DNA of 64,000 bases from an uncultured Eubacteriales bacterium (GTDB lineage Bacteria > Bacillota > Clostridia > Oscillospirales > Acutalibacteraceae), in contig CAKSIH010000006.1 of assembly GCA_934462705.1 (NCBI GenBank), forward strand, positions 1-64,000, written 5' to 3'. This document shows positions 18,187-26,885 of the stretch, piece by piece; the first letter of the stretch is position 1; every line of letters begins with the position of its first letter. Position numbers and translations under genes: made by a program. The notes beneath the pieces were generated by a model. It was not told where the DNA came from and ran no database searches. It saw only the letters and a list, made by a program, of their open reading frames with translations.

Positions 18187-18540
18187 ATGGCACGTGTAAA
18201 AGGTGCGCTGGCTACTCGCAAAAGAAGAAAAAAGACGTTGAAGCTAGCTAAAGGATATTGGGGAGCAAAGAGTAAGCATTTTAAAATGGCTAAAGAAGCC
18301 GTTATGAAATCTGGAAATTATGCATATATAGGTCGTAAGCACAAAAAACGCGATTTTCGTCGTTTATGGATTACACGTATATCTGCAGCTTGTCGAATGA
18401 ATGGAATAAATTATTCTACATTCATGAATGGACTTAAAAAGTCTGGAATAAATTTGAATCGTAAGATGTTAGCTGAAATTGCTGTGGCAGATGAAGCAGC
18501 CTTTAAAGAATTAATTAATAAAGCTAAAGCCAGTGTGTAA
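18187..18540 (+). CDS. rplT: 50S ribosomal protein L20
   Basis: A 117-residue L20 starting [16 protein letters not shown], with the basic N-terminal helix that contacts 23S rRNA and the globular part ending in the family-typical acidic/Ala tail. It is an early 50S assembly protein and the likely regulator acting on the leader ahead of infC. CGGAGG precedes the ATG. Confidence 0.97.
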   Translation: MARVKGALATRKRRKKTLKLAKGYWGAKSKHFKMAKEAVMKSGNYAYIGRKHKKRDFRRLWITRISAACRMNGINYSTFMNGLKKSGINLNRKMLAEIAVADEAAFKELINKAKASV

Positions 18541-18552
18541 CATCTTGTGTTT

Positions 18553-18587
18553 ATTGCGCTCGGGTTTTGAATTTTCCCGGGCGCAAT
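18553..18587 (+). terminator. GC-rich hairpin after rplT
   Basis: ATTGCGCTCGGG (18553-18564) pairs with CCCGGGCGCAAT (18576-18587) with one G-U pair. The T tail is poor (GCTTATT), so it may be a weak terminator that lets some transcription into the next operon. Confidence 0.6.
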
Positions 18588-18635
18588 GCTTATTAATGAT
18601 GTTTTATTTTAAATATTTTAATGGAGATAAGTTTT

Positions 18636-19454
18636 ATGTTTGAGACAATTAGCAGCAAAGATAATAAAATTATAAAACATATTTCGAAGGTAATTAATTC
18701 TTCAAAATATAGGAAAAAATATGAAGAATTTGCTATTGAAGGACTAAGGCTTTGCAAGGATGCTGTTCTTAGTAATGTTAAAATAATTGCTCTTTTTTAT
18801 ACGGAAAAAGCATTTTCTAAATATAAAGAGTTTATAATATCTACTGCTAAATTGTGCCCAAAATCGTTTGTTGTTTCAGAAGAAATAATGAAAAAATTAT
18901 GTACAACTGAGACTCCACAGGGCATAATGTGCTTATGCAAGCAGTGCTCCCAATTAAGTGATTTTGACTTAATAAAAAAAGATAATAAAATTCAAAAAAT
19001 TATTATACTTGAAAATATACAAGATCCGTCTAATTTAGGAACCATATTAAGAACAGCAGAAGCATTGGGCGTATCTGAAGTAATACTTTCAGATAATTGT
19101 TGCGATATATATTCTTCTAAAGTGTTAAGGGGGAGTATGGGTGCAATATTTAGATTATCATTATTTTTTTCAAAAAGCATAACTGAAACTATTAAATATT
19201 TAAAATCAAATAATATTAAAATTTATGCAACTGTTCCTTCAAATTCAGCTGCTAAAATAAACAAAATAGATTTTTCTAATTCATGTGCGGTTATTATGGG
19301 AAATGAAGGCAATGGAATACAAAAGGAGACAATAAAGGTTTGTGATGAGAAAGTTACGATACCAATGCTTGGACAAGCTGAATCCCTTAATGTTTCAATT
19401 GCCACAGGAATAATTATGTGGGAAATGTTGAGGGGAGGTAGTGTTTGTGGATGA
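18636..19454 (+). CDS. TrmH/SpoU-family rRNA 2'-O-methyltransferase
   Basis: A 272-residue SPOUT methyltransferase. The three SpoU motifs are clear: NIQDPSNLGTILRTAEALG, VIMGNEGNGI and the knot region MLGQAESLNVSIA. The N-terminal ~100 residues are the substrate-binding domain of the 23S rRNA-type members. It transfers methyl from SAM to a ribose 2'-OH; the exact nucleotide is unknown. The ATG at 18636 follows GGAG by 9 nt; the ATG at 18621 overlaps that site. It overlaps dprA by 8 bp. Confidence 0.9.
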   Translation: MFETISSKDNKIIKHISKVINSSKYRKKYEEFAIEGLRLCKDAVLSNVKIIALFYTEKAFSKYKEFIISTAKLCPKSFVVSEEIMKKLCTTETPQGIMCLCKQCSQLSDFDLIKKDNKIQKIIILENIQDPSNLGTILRTAEALGVSEVILSDNCCDIYSSKVLRGSMGAIFRLSLFFSKSITETIKYLKSNNIKIYATVPSNSAAKINKIDFSNSCAVIMGNEGNGIQKETIKVCDEKVTIPMLGQAESLNVSIATGIIMWEMLRGGSVCG

Positions 19455-20589
19455 TATGCAATTATATTGGGTACAATTAACTCAAGTTTTAAGCTATGGT
19501 AATGTTAAATTAAAAGACATATTAAACTTATATAGCACACCCCAAAATTTTTTAGAAGCAGGGGTAGATGAATGGAAAAAATGCGAATTTTTAACTTTAA
19601 AAAATATAAAAAGGTTAAAAGATTCTAATTTGAGCAAGGCTGAAAAAATCATAAACCAGTGTAAAAAATTAGGACATAAAATTATTACATTTGATGATGA
19701 TGAATATCCAGAAAGATTAAGAAATATAGTTAATCCACCTGCAGTTTTGTATATTTGGGGTGAATTACCCAATATTGATAAGAGTGTTTGTATTTCTATT
19801 GTGGGAACGAGAAATGCTACAACATATGGGGTAAATTCAGCATTTACTTTTGGTTATGAATTAGCTAAATCAGGAGCTATAGTAGTGAGTGGAGGGGCTG
19901 TTGGCATAGATAGTGCCTCACAAAAAGGTGCACTTGCAGCTGGAGGCAAAGTTATATGTGTTTTAGGGTGTGGGTTAGCTAATAGATATCTAATGACAAA
20001 CTTTAAGCTGCGCGAGGAAATTTCTAAAAATGGTGCTGTTGTTTCAGAATATCCACCTTACCATGCAGCTGCGCGATGGACTTTTCCAATGAGAAATAGA
20101 ATTATTGCAGGTTTATCTCTTGGCACTTTAGTTGTTGAGGCTGGAGTTAAAAGTGGGGCCTTAATTACAGCAAATTTAGCTTTGGAGCAAAACAGAGATG
20201 TGTTTGCAGTGCCAGGGGACATAAATAGAGATTCTGCAGAAGGGACCAACAAACTTTTACAAATATGCGCAAAACCGGCAATGAACGCAAATGACATTCT
20301 TGACGAATATGTAAATTTATATTCAGGAATTAAATTAAATGATAGTTTAAAAAATAAAATTAAAACAAATACATATAATGAAGAAAAGAAAAGGAGATTA
20401 CCTGAAAACTTATCTAATGAAGCTAAAAAAGTAAATGAAAAACTTACAGATAAACCAATACACATTGATGATTTAATAACAGTGTTAAATTTAAAACCAG
20501 AGGAAATTTTACAAGCAATTACAGAGCTTGAATTAAATGGTTTTATAAAATCATTGCCTGGAAAACGATATCAAATAAAAAATGATTAA
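19447..20589 (+). CDS. dprA: DNA-processing protein DprA (Smf)
   Basis: A 380-residue DprA. A N-terminal SAM-like helical part is followed by the Rossmann-like DNA-binding domain (SIVGTRNATTYG, then GLSLGTLVVEAGVKSGALI and VPGDI) and a C-terminal winged-helix part (LDD-like segment HIDDLITVLNL). It binds single-stranded DNA entering in transformation and loads RecA. The start is taken as GTG at 19447, 8 nt after GGAGG. The dprA-topA-trmFO order is common in Firmicutes. Confidence 0.93.
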   Translation: MDDMQLYWVQLTQVLSYGNVKLKDILNLYSTPQNFLEAGVDEWKKCEFLTLKNIKRLKDSNLSKAEKIINQCKKLGHKIITFDDDEYPERLRNIVNPPAVLYIWGELPNIDKSVCISIVGTRNATTYGVNSAFTFGYELAKSGAIVVSGGAVGIDSASQKGALAAGGKVICVLGCGLANRYLMTNFKLREEISKNGAVVSEYPPYHAAARWTFPMRNRIIAGLSLGTLVVEAGVKSGALITANLALEQNRDVFAVPGDINRDSAEGTNKLLQICAKPAMNANDILDEYVNLYSGIKLNDSLKNKIKTNTYNEEKKRRLPENLSNEAKKVNEKLTDKPIHIDDLITVLNLKPEEILQAITELELNGFIKSLPGKRYQIKND

Positions 20590-20605
20590 CTAGAGGTGGT
20601 ATAAA

Positions 20606-22852
20606 GTGTCAAAGCTTGTAATAGTTGAATCTCCTGCAAAAGCCAAAACTATAAAAAAGTATTTAGGAAAAGATTATAAGGTTACTGCATCTATGGGGCA
20701 TGTAAGAGATTTGCCTGCAAATAAATTAAGTGTAGACATAAAAAACAATTTTAAGCCACAGTATGAAATTATTAAAGGAAAAGAATCACTTGCAAAAGAT
20801 TTAAAAGAGATGGCTAGCAAGAGCGATAAAATTTATTTAGCAACAGACCCTGATCGTGAAGGTGAAGCGATATCGTGGCATTTAGCATATATTTTAGGGC
20901 TTGATTATAATAAAAAAAATCGAGTTACCTTTAATGAAATAACTAAAAATGGTATAAAAGTTGGGATGGATAATCCGAGGACTATTGATATGGACTTGGT
21001 AGATGCTCAACAGGCAAGAAGAGTTCTTGATAGAATAGTGGGGTATAAATTGAGTCCGTTTTTATCAAGTAAAATAAGAAAAGGATTGTCTGCTGGCAGG
21101 GTCCAAAGTGTTGCACTTAGAATGATTGTAGATAGAGAAAATGATATAAGGGATTTTAAGCCTAAGGAATATTGGACTATTGATGCTAAATTTGTACCCG
21201 AAGGTTTAAAAAAATCATTTGATGCAAGTTTTTACGGAGACAAAAAAGGAAAAATAGAAATAAAAGATGAAAAATCAGCAAAAAAAATATTGAATGATTT
21301 AGATGGAGCTAAGTATAAAATAGCCTCGTTAAAAAAGGGCAAAAGAAAAAAGTCTCCGGCACCTCCATTTATTACATCAACTTTACAACAAGACGCATCA
21401 AGAAAATTAGGTTTTCAAGCTAAGAAAACCATGAAAATAGCACAGGAGCTGTATGAAGGAGTTGAGGTTGAGGGTCTTGGAGCTGTTGGTCTTATTACTT
21501 ATATGAGAACAGATTCTTTGAGAATTTCGGATGAAGCAATAAAAGAGGCGGTAGATTTTATAAAAAGTGCATGGGGAGAAAAGTATTTACCTGCAAATAT
21601 ACGCAGATTTAAAACAAAAGCATCTGCTCAGGATGGACATGAAGCAATAAGACCTACCATGCCAAACTTAGCCCCAGATAAGATTAAAAATTCTTTATCT
21701 AAGGATCAATTTAAGTTATATAAGCTTATTTGGGATAGATTTATAGCTTGTCAAATGGCTGATTGCTTGCAAGATACTACAAGAGTAGAAATTGAGGCAA
21801 ATAATTATATTTTTAGAGCAAGCGGTTATGTTATTAAATTTGATGGTTTTACTGTACTTTATCAAGAGAGTAAGGATGAAAAGGAAGAAAAAGCTAAGGC
21901 ACTTCCTAAACTTGCAGCTGATATGATTGTAATTCCTAAAGAGCTTATACCCAACCAGCATTTTACAGAGCCACCACCTAGATATACAGAGGCTTCTCTT
22001 ATAAAGACGCTTGAAGAAAATGGGATTGGAAGACCTTCAACATATGCAGCTACTATCTCTACTATAACGAGTAGGGAATATGTAGTTCGTCAGCAAAAAT
22101 CATTAAAGCCGACTGAACTTGGGGAAGTAATTACTCAACTTATGAAGGAAAAATTTTCTGATATAGTTAATGTAAAGTTTACTGCAAAAATGGAAAATGA
22201 TCTTGACACAGTTGAAGAGGGCAAGCGAGAGTGGACTACTGTCTTAAATGATTTTTATGATGATTTTAATAATTCTTTAAAAATTGCTAAAAAAGAAATG
22301 AAAGATGTAAAAATTCAATTAAAAGAGGATATGACAGACCTTGTGTGTGAAAAATGTGGTCGACCTATGGTTGTAAAGGTAAGCAGATATGGGAAATTTA
22401 TTGCTTGTTCTGGTTATCCAGAATGCAAAAATATAATTAGAAACGTAAATAAGAACGGTGAAGTTGAAGAAAAAGTGGAAGACGAAATTAGCAATGAAAT
22501 TTGTGAAAAATGCGGAAGAAACATGGTTATAAAAACAGGGAAATATGGAAAATTTTTAGCGTGTCCTGGGTTTCCGGAGTGTAAAAATATAAAAGGTATA
22601 GATGTACAAACGGGAGTGATATGCCCTAAGTGTGGGGGAAATATTGTAAAAAGGCATTCAAAACGAGGTAAAATATTTTATGGTTGTGATAAATATCCAG
22701 AGTGCGATTTTATAACTAACGATGAACCACTTGATAAGACTTGTCCTAAATGTGGTAAAAATTTATTTAAGAAAAGTGGCAAAAGCTCAAAAATTTATTG
22801 TATGACTGAAAATTGTGGATATGAAGAAAAAGAGGAAAAAATTAATAAATGA
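20606..22852 (+). CDS. topA: DNA topoisomerase I
   Basis: A 748-residue type IA topoisomerase that relaxes negative supercoils. The TOPRIM domain begins LVIVESPAKAKTIKK and has the DPDREGEA metal motif; the catalytic Tyr lies in TYMRTDSLR near residue 298. The C-terminus has four zinc-ribbon repeats, each starting CxKC or CEKC and ending in a PEC-like pair (about residues 575-740). GTG start with AGAGGTGG upstream, 16 bp after dprA. Confidence 0.96.
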   Translation: MSKLVIVESPAKAKTIKKYLGKDYKVTASMGHVRDLPANKLSVDIKNNFKPQYEIIKGKESLAKDLKEMASKSDKIYLATDPDREGEAISWHLAYILGLDYNKKNRVTFNEITKNGIKVGMDNPRTIDMDLVDAQQARRVLDRIVGYKLSPFLSSKIRKGLSAGRVQSVALRMIVDRENDIRDFKPKEYWTIDAKFVPEGLKKSFDASFYGDKKGKIEIKDEKSAKKILNDLDGAKYKIASLKKGKRKKSPAPPFITSTLQQDASRKLGFQAKKTMKIAQELYEGVEVEGLGAVGLITYMRTDSLRISDEAIKEAVDFIKSAWGEKYLPANIRRFKTKASAQDGHEAIRPTMPNLAPDKIKNSLSKDQFKLYKLIWDRFIACQMADCLQDTTRVEIEANNYIFRASGYVIKFDGFTVLYQESKDEKEEKAKALPKLAADMIVIPKELIPNQHFTEPPPRYTEASLIKTLEENGIGRPSTYAATISTITSREYVVRQQKSLKPTELGEVITQLMKEKFSDIVNVKFTAKMENDLDTVEEGKREWTTVLNDFYDDFNNSLKIAKKEMKDVKIQLKEDMTDLVCEKCGRPMVVKVSRYGKFIACSGYPECKNIIRNVNKNGEVEEKVEDEISNEICEKCGRNMVIKTGKYGKFLACPGFPECKNIKGIDVQTGVICPKCGGNIVKRHSKRGKIFYGCDKYPECDFITNDEPLDKTCPKCGKNLFKKSGKSSKIYCMTENCGYEEKEEKINK

Positions 22853-24153
22853 GTATAAATGTTATAGGAGCAGGCCTTGCGGGATGTGAAGCTGCTTGGC
22901 AAATTGCAAAACGAGGTATAGAAGTAAATCTTTATGAAATGAAACCAAAAAAATTTTCACAAGCTCACAAAAATGAAAATTTTGCGGAGCTTGTATGTTC
23001 AAACTCTTTAAAGGCTTTTAGACTTGAAAGTGCTGCGGGACTTTTAAAAAGAGAAATGCGCATGCTAGGATCTCTTTTGCTTCCGTGCGCAGATGAAAGT
23101 ATTGTTCCGGCAGGTGGGGCTTTGGCTGTAGACAGGGATAAATTTTCTTATCTTGTTACAAAAAAAATAAAGGAAAATAAGTTAATTAATATTATTAACA
23201 AAGAAGTAGTTGACTTTTTACCAAGTGAAATAACTATTGTTGCAACTGGTCCGCTTACGTCTGAGGACTTTTCAAAGAAAATTGTGAATGTATGTGGTGA
23301 GGAACAAATTAGTTTTTTTGATGCTGCTGCGCCGATTATTACGAAAGAAAGTGTAGATATGAGTTGTGCATTCTATGCTTCCCGATATGACAAGGGCGAA
23401 GATGCTGCATATATTAATTGCCCTGTTAATAAAGAAGAGTATGAAAATTTTTATAAAGAGCTTATTTCTGCAAAGAGGGCTGAAATTCATGAATTTGATG
23501 TTATGAACCCCAAAGTATATGAAGGTTGCATGCCGGTTGAAGTAATGGCTCAAAGAGGAATAGACACGTTAAGATTTGGACCTATGAAACCGGTTGGTCT
23601 TAAGGATCCTAAAACAGGCCATAGACCCTGGGCAGTTTTGCAGTTGAGGACTGAAAATAGCGATGGAACACTTTATAATATGGTTGGATTTCAAACTAAT
23701 CTTAAGTTTAAAGAGCAAAAGCGGGTTTTTTCTATGATACCAGCGTTAAAAAACGTTGATTTTGTACGGTTCGGAGTTATGCATAGAAATACTTTTATAA
23801 ATTCGCCAAAACTTTTACGAGAAGATTTTTCACTTAGAGAAAATAAAAATGTATTTTTTGCAGGACAGATAACAGGGGTGGAAGGATACATGGAGTCGGC
23901 TGCTTCCGGAATACTTGCGGGTATAAATGCAGCTGCTTTATATAATAATGAAGAACCTTTTATTTTGCCCTGTGAAACTATGATGGGGGCTCTTGCAAAT
24001 TATGTAAGTAAATCTTGTTCAGATGATTTTCAGCCAATGGGTGCAAACTTTGGAATTTTGCCTCCACTTGAAGAACATGAAAGAGATAAAAAATTAAGAT
24101 ATGAAAAATTGGCGAAAAGATCTATAGAAATTTTGAAAGGACGATTGATTTAA
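22849..24153 (+). CDS. trmFO: Folate/FAD-dependent tRNA m5U54 methyltransferase TrmFO
   Basis: A 434-residue flavoprotein with the N-terminal FAD motif VIGAGLAGCEAAWQIA. Conserved family segments are visible: ELVCSNSLKA, GHRPWAVLQLR and FFAGQITGVEGYMES. It forms 5-methyluridine at position 54 of tRNA using methylene-tetrahydrofolate as carbon source. Its ATG overlaps the topA stop (ATGA) and plsX starts directly at its end, so translation is coupled across the operon. Confidence 0.95.
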   Translation: MSINVIGAGLAGCEAAWQIAKRGIEVNLYEMKPKKFSQAHKNENFAELVCSNSLKAFRLESAAGLLKREMRMLGSLLLPCADESIVPAGGALAVDRDKFSYLVTKKIKENKLINIINKEVVDFLPSEITIVATGPLTSEDFSKKIVNVCGEEQISFFDAAAPIITKESVDMSCAFYASRYDKGEDAAYINCPVNKEEYENFYKELISAKRAEIHEFDVMNPKVYEGCMPVEVMAQRGIDTLRFGPMKPVGLKDPKTGHRPWAVLQLRTENSDGTLYNMVGFQTNLKFKEQKRVFSMIPALKNVDFVRFGVMHRNTFINSPKLLREDFSLRENKNVFFAGQITGVEGYMESAASGILAGINAAALYNNEEPFILPCETMMGALANYVSKSCSDDFQPMGANFGILPPLEEHERDKKLRYEKLAKRSIEILKGRLI

Positions 24154-25164
24154 ATGAACATTATAGTTGATGCATTTGGTGGGGATAATTCACCGATTGA
24201 AGTAATAAAGGGATGTGCTATGGCTGTCTCTGAATATGATGTAAATATTTTATTGGTAGGTTCCAAGAAAAAAATTGAGAAGGTAGCAAATGAAAATAGC
24301 ATTTTACTTTATCATATTGATATTTGTGATGTGGAAGATGTAATAAGTATGGATGAAGATCCGGCAGAGATAATGAAATCTAAAAATAATTCAACAATGG
24401 CCAAAGGGCTAAAATTATTGGCTCAGGGGAAGGGAGATGCTTTTATCTCTGCGGGAAATAGCGGAGCATTGGTCATGGGTGCAACTTTTATTGTGAAAAG
24501 AATTAAAGGTGTAAAAAGGTGTGCATTTGCACCAATATTGCCTAAAAATGAAGGCTGCTTTATGCTTATCGATAGCGGAGCTAATGTTGAATGCAGACCG
24601 GATATGTTAAATCAGTTTGGTATAATGGGTTCAATATATATGGAAAAGGTGATGGGAATTAAGTCTCCAAGGGTAGCGCTTGCTAACATTGGAACTGAAG
24701 AACACAAAGGTGGAACTTTTCAACACGAGGCATATAATTATTTGAAAAACAGTAATATTAATTTTATCGGAAACGTTGAAGCAAGAGATATTCCGGATAA
24801 TGCAGGCGATGTTATAGTTACTGACGGGTTTACGGGAAATATTATTCTAAAACTTTATGAGGGCGTAGCAATGACCTTGATGAGTAAAGTTAAGGCGGTT
24901 TTAACAAAAAATGTCAAAACTAAACTTGCAGCAGCTATGATATTGCCTGAAATGAAGGAATTAAAAGAACAAATGGATTACAACGAATATGGTGGAGCAC
25001 CGATTATGGGGCTTTCAAAGCCTGTATTTAAGGCGCATGGTAATTCAACTGCAGTGACTTTTAAAAATGCTATAAGAGTTACTATGGAATATGTATCGAA
25101 AAATGTTATTAATGAAATAAAAGAAGAGATAGAGCTAATAAATGAAAAAAAGATTGAAAATTAA
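24154..25164 (+). CDS. plsX: Phosphate acyltransferase PlsX
   Basis: A 336-residue PlsX, which turns acyl-ACP into acyl-phosphate for phospholipid synthesis. Family hallmarks are the opening IIVDAFGGDNSP, FISAGNSGALVMG and the late PIMGLSKPVFKAHG. It starts immediately at the end of trmFO. In many Firmicutes plsX is followed by fabD, fabG and acpP before rnc; here rnc follows after 23 bp with none of them. Confidence 0.95.
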   Translation: MNIIVDAFGGDNSPIEVIKGCAMAVSEYDVNILLVGSKKKIEKVANENSILLYHIDICDVEDVISMDEDPAEIMKSKNNSTMAKGLKLLAQGKGDAFISAGNSGALVMGATFIVKRIKGVKRCAFAPILPKNEGCFMLIDSGANVECRPDMLNQFGIMGSIYMEKVMGIKSPRVALANIGTEEHKGGTFQHEAYNYLKNSNINFIGNVEARDIPDNAGDVIVTDGFTGNIILKLYEGVAMTLMSKVKAVLTKNVKTKLAAAMILPEMKELKEQMDYNEYGGAPIMGLSKPVFKAHGNSTAVTFKNAIRVTMEYVSKNVINEIKEEIELINEKKIEN

Positions 25165-25187
25165 AATAAATTTTTTGGGGATTTTTT

Positions 25188-25877
25188 ATGGAAGAAAATT
25201 TACTTAATAAATTAGAAAAAGAAATGGGCTATGATTTTAAGGATTTGTCTTTGTTGCAAACAGCACTAACCCATTCTTCATTTGCGAATGAAGCAAAAGA
25301 TGATATAAAATGTAACGAGCGTCTAGAGTTTTTAGGTGATGCAGTTTTAAGCATGGTTGTTTCAGATTATATATTTTCACATTGCCCTAGTTTTCCTGAG
25401 GGAGATTTAACTAAACTTAGGGCTTCATTGGTGTGTGAAAAAACCTTATGTGAATTTTCCCAAAGCCTTAAAGTAGGTGAATTTTTAAGGCTTAGTAAGG
25501 GAGAAATGAATTCTGATGGGAATAAAAGACCATCTATACTTGCAGATGCATTTGAAGCGATAATTGCAGCAATATATTTAGACGGTGGAATTGAGAGTGC
25601 AAGAAAATTTATTTTACAGTTTGTAATACCTTTAATAAAGGATCCAAGGCCTAGAAAATTTAAAGATTACAAGACTACATTACAGGAAATTATTCAAAAA
25701 AATAAAGGTGAAACTGTTAGTTACAATTTAGTTGAGGAAACAGGGCCAGATCATAACAAACATTTTGTTGTTGAGGTATGTCTTAATAATAACGTTGTTG
25801 GCAGAGGTGGAGGTCGTAATAAAAAAGCTGCAGAACAGCAAGCTGCAAGAGAAGCCTTAGAGTTGATGGGGTATTGA
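25188..25877 (+). CDS. rnc: Ribonuclease III
   Basis: A 229-residue RNase III that cuts double-stranded RNA in rRNA maturation and decay. The catalytic signature NERLEFLGDAVL lies near residue 43, the second acidic cluster in ADAFEAIIAAIYLDGG near 117, and a double-stranded-RNA-binding domain fills the C-terminal 70 residues (GRGGGRNKKAAEQQAA). GGGG site upstream of the ATG. Confidence 0.96.
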   Translation: MEENLLNKLEKEMGYDFKDLSLLQTALTHSSFANEAKDDIKCNERLEFLGDAVLSMVVSDYIFSHCPSFPEGDLTKLRASLVCEKTLCEFSQSLKVGEFLRLSKGEMNSDGNKRPSILADAFEAIIAAIYLDGGIESARKFILQFVIPLIKDPRPRKFKDYKTTLQEIIQKNKGETVSYNLVEETGPDHNKHFVVEVCLNNNVVGRGGGRNKKAAEQQAAREALELMGY

Positions 25878-26884
25878 AGCACGCTAATATTTCAATATTT
25901 ATACCGCATAATGGCTGCCCTAATAAATGTAGTTTTTGCAATCAAAAAAAAATTACTGGCAAGCAATTTCAGCCTTCGGCAGAAGATGTGCTGGATATAT
26001 TAAAAAAAGCGTCGGAGCGGATAAGGGATAATACTTATAATGCTGAGATTGCATTTTTTGGTGGGAGTTTTACAGCGATTGACAGGGAGTATATGTTATC
26101 TCTTTTGGAAGTTGCAAAGCCTTATGTGGATAGTGGAAATTTCTCGGGGATTCGTATTTCTACAAGGCCGGATGCTATTACCTCGGAAATTTTAGATATA
26201 TTAAGATTTTATAAAGTTAGTTCTATTGAGTTAGGAGCACAAAGTATGGATGATGATGTCCTTAAGATGAATAATCGGGGACATACAAGACAAGATGTTA
26301 TAGATGCTTCGAAGCTTATAAAAAGTTATGGCTTTTCTTTGGGGCTTCAAATGATGACAGGACTTTATGCAAGCAGTTATGAAAAAGATATGGAAACTGG
26401 GATTTTAATAAGAAACTTAAAGCCGGATACGGTGAGAATATATCCAACGGTTATAATGAAAGACACAGAACTTGAAACTTTATATAATGCTGGAAAATAC
26501 AAAACACTCTCGTTTGATGATACAGTGGATCTTTGCTGCAAGCTAATTTCTATGTTTGAAGATAGCAATATATCAGTTATAAGAGTTGGACTTCATTATA
26601 GTGAGAGTCTTTGTAAAAACATGGTCGCAGGAGTATTCCATCCTGCATTTAGAGAGATTTGCGAAAGTAGAATTCTATACGATAAGATAATTGATGAAAT
26701 AAATAAGAAAGGACTGTCAAAAAAATACATTAAACTAAGTGCTAATCCAAAAATGATATCGAAAGTAGTTGGACAAGGAAAGTCTAATTTACGAAAATTT
26801 TGCAAATCTTCATATGAGATAAAAATATGCAAAGATGAAAGAGTGAAAATTGGCGATTTTTTGATTGAAAACTGTGGGGGATAA
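25874..26884 (+). CDS. Radical SAM protein of the Elp3-like family
   Basis: A 336-residue radical SAM enzyme with the cluster motif CPNKCSFC near residue 15, followed by AFFGGSFTAID and ELGAQSMDD, both typical of the Elp3-like radical SAM core. It lacks the acetyltransferase domain of true Elp3. The gene starts at TTG 25874, overlapping the rnc stop, and ends one base before smc; this rnc-rSAM-smc order recurs in Clostridia. The substrate is unknown to me, although a tRNA-modifying role is a reasonable guess. Confidence 0.85.
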   Translation: MKHANISIFIPHNGCPNKCSFCNQKKITGKQFQPSAEDVLDILKKASERIRDNTYNAEIAFFGGSFTAIDREYMLSLLEVAKPYVDSGNFSGIRISTRPDAITSEILDILRFYKVSSIELGAQSMDDDVLKMNNRGHTRQDVIDASKLIKSYGFSLGLQMMTGLYASSYEKDMETGILIRNLKPDTVRIYPTVIMKDTELETLYNAGKYKTLSFDDTVDLCCKLISMFEDSNISVIRVGLHYSESLCKNMVAGVFHPAFREICESRILYDKIIDEINKKGLSKKYIKLSANPKMISKVVGQGKSNLRKFCKSSYEIKICKDERVKIGDFLIENCGG

Positions 26885-26885
26885 A

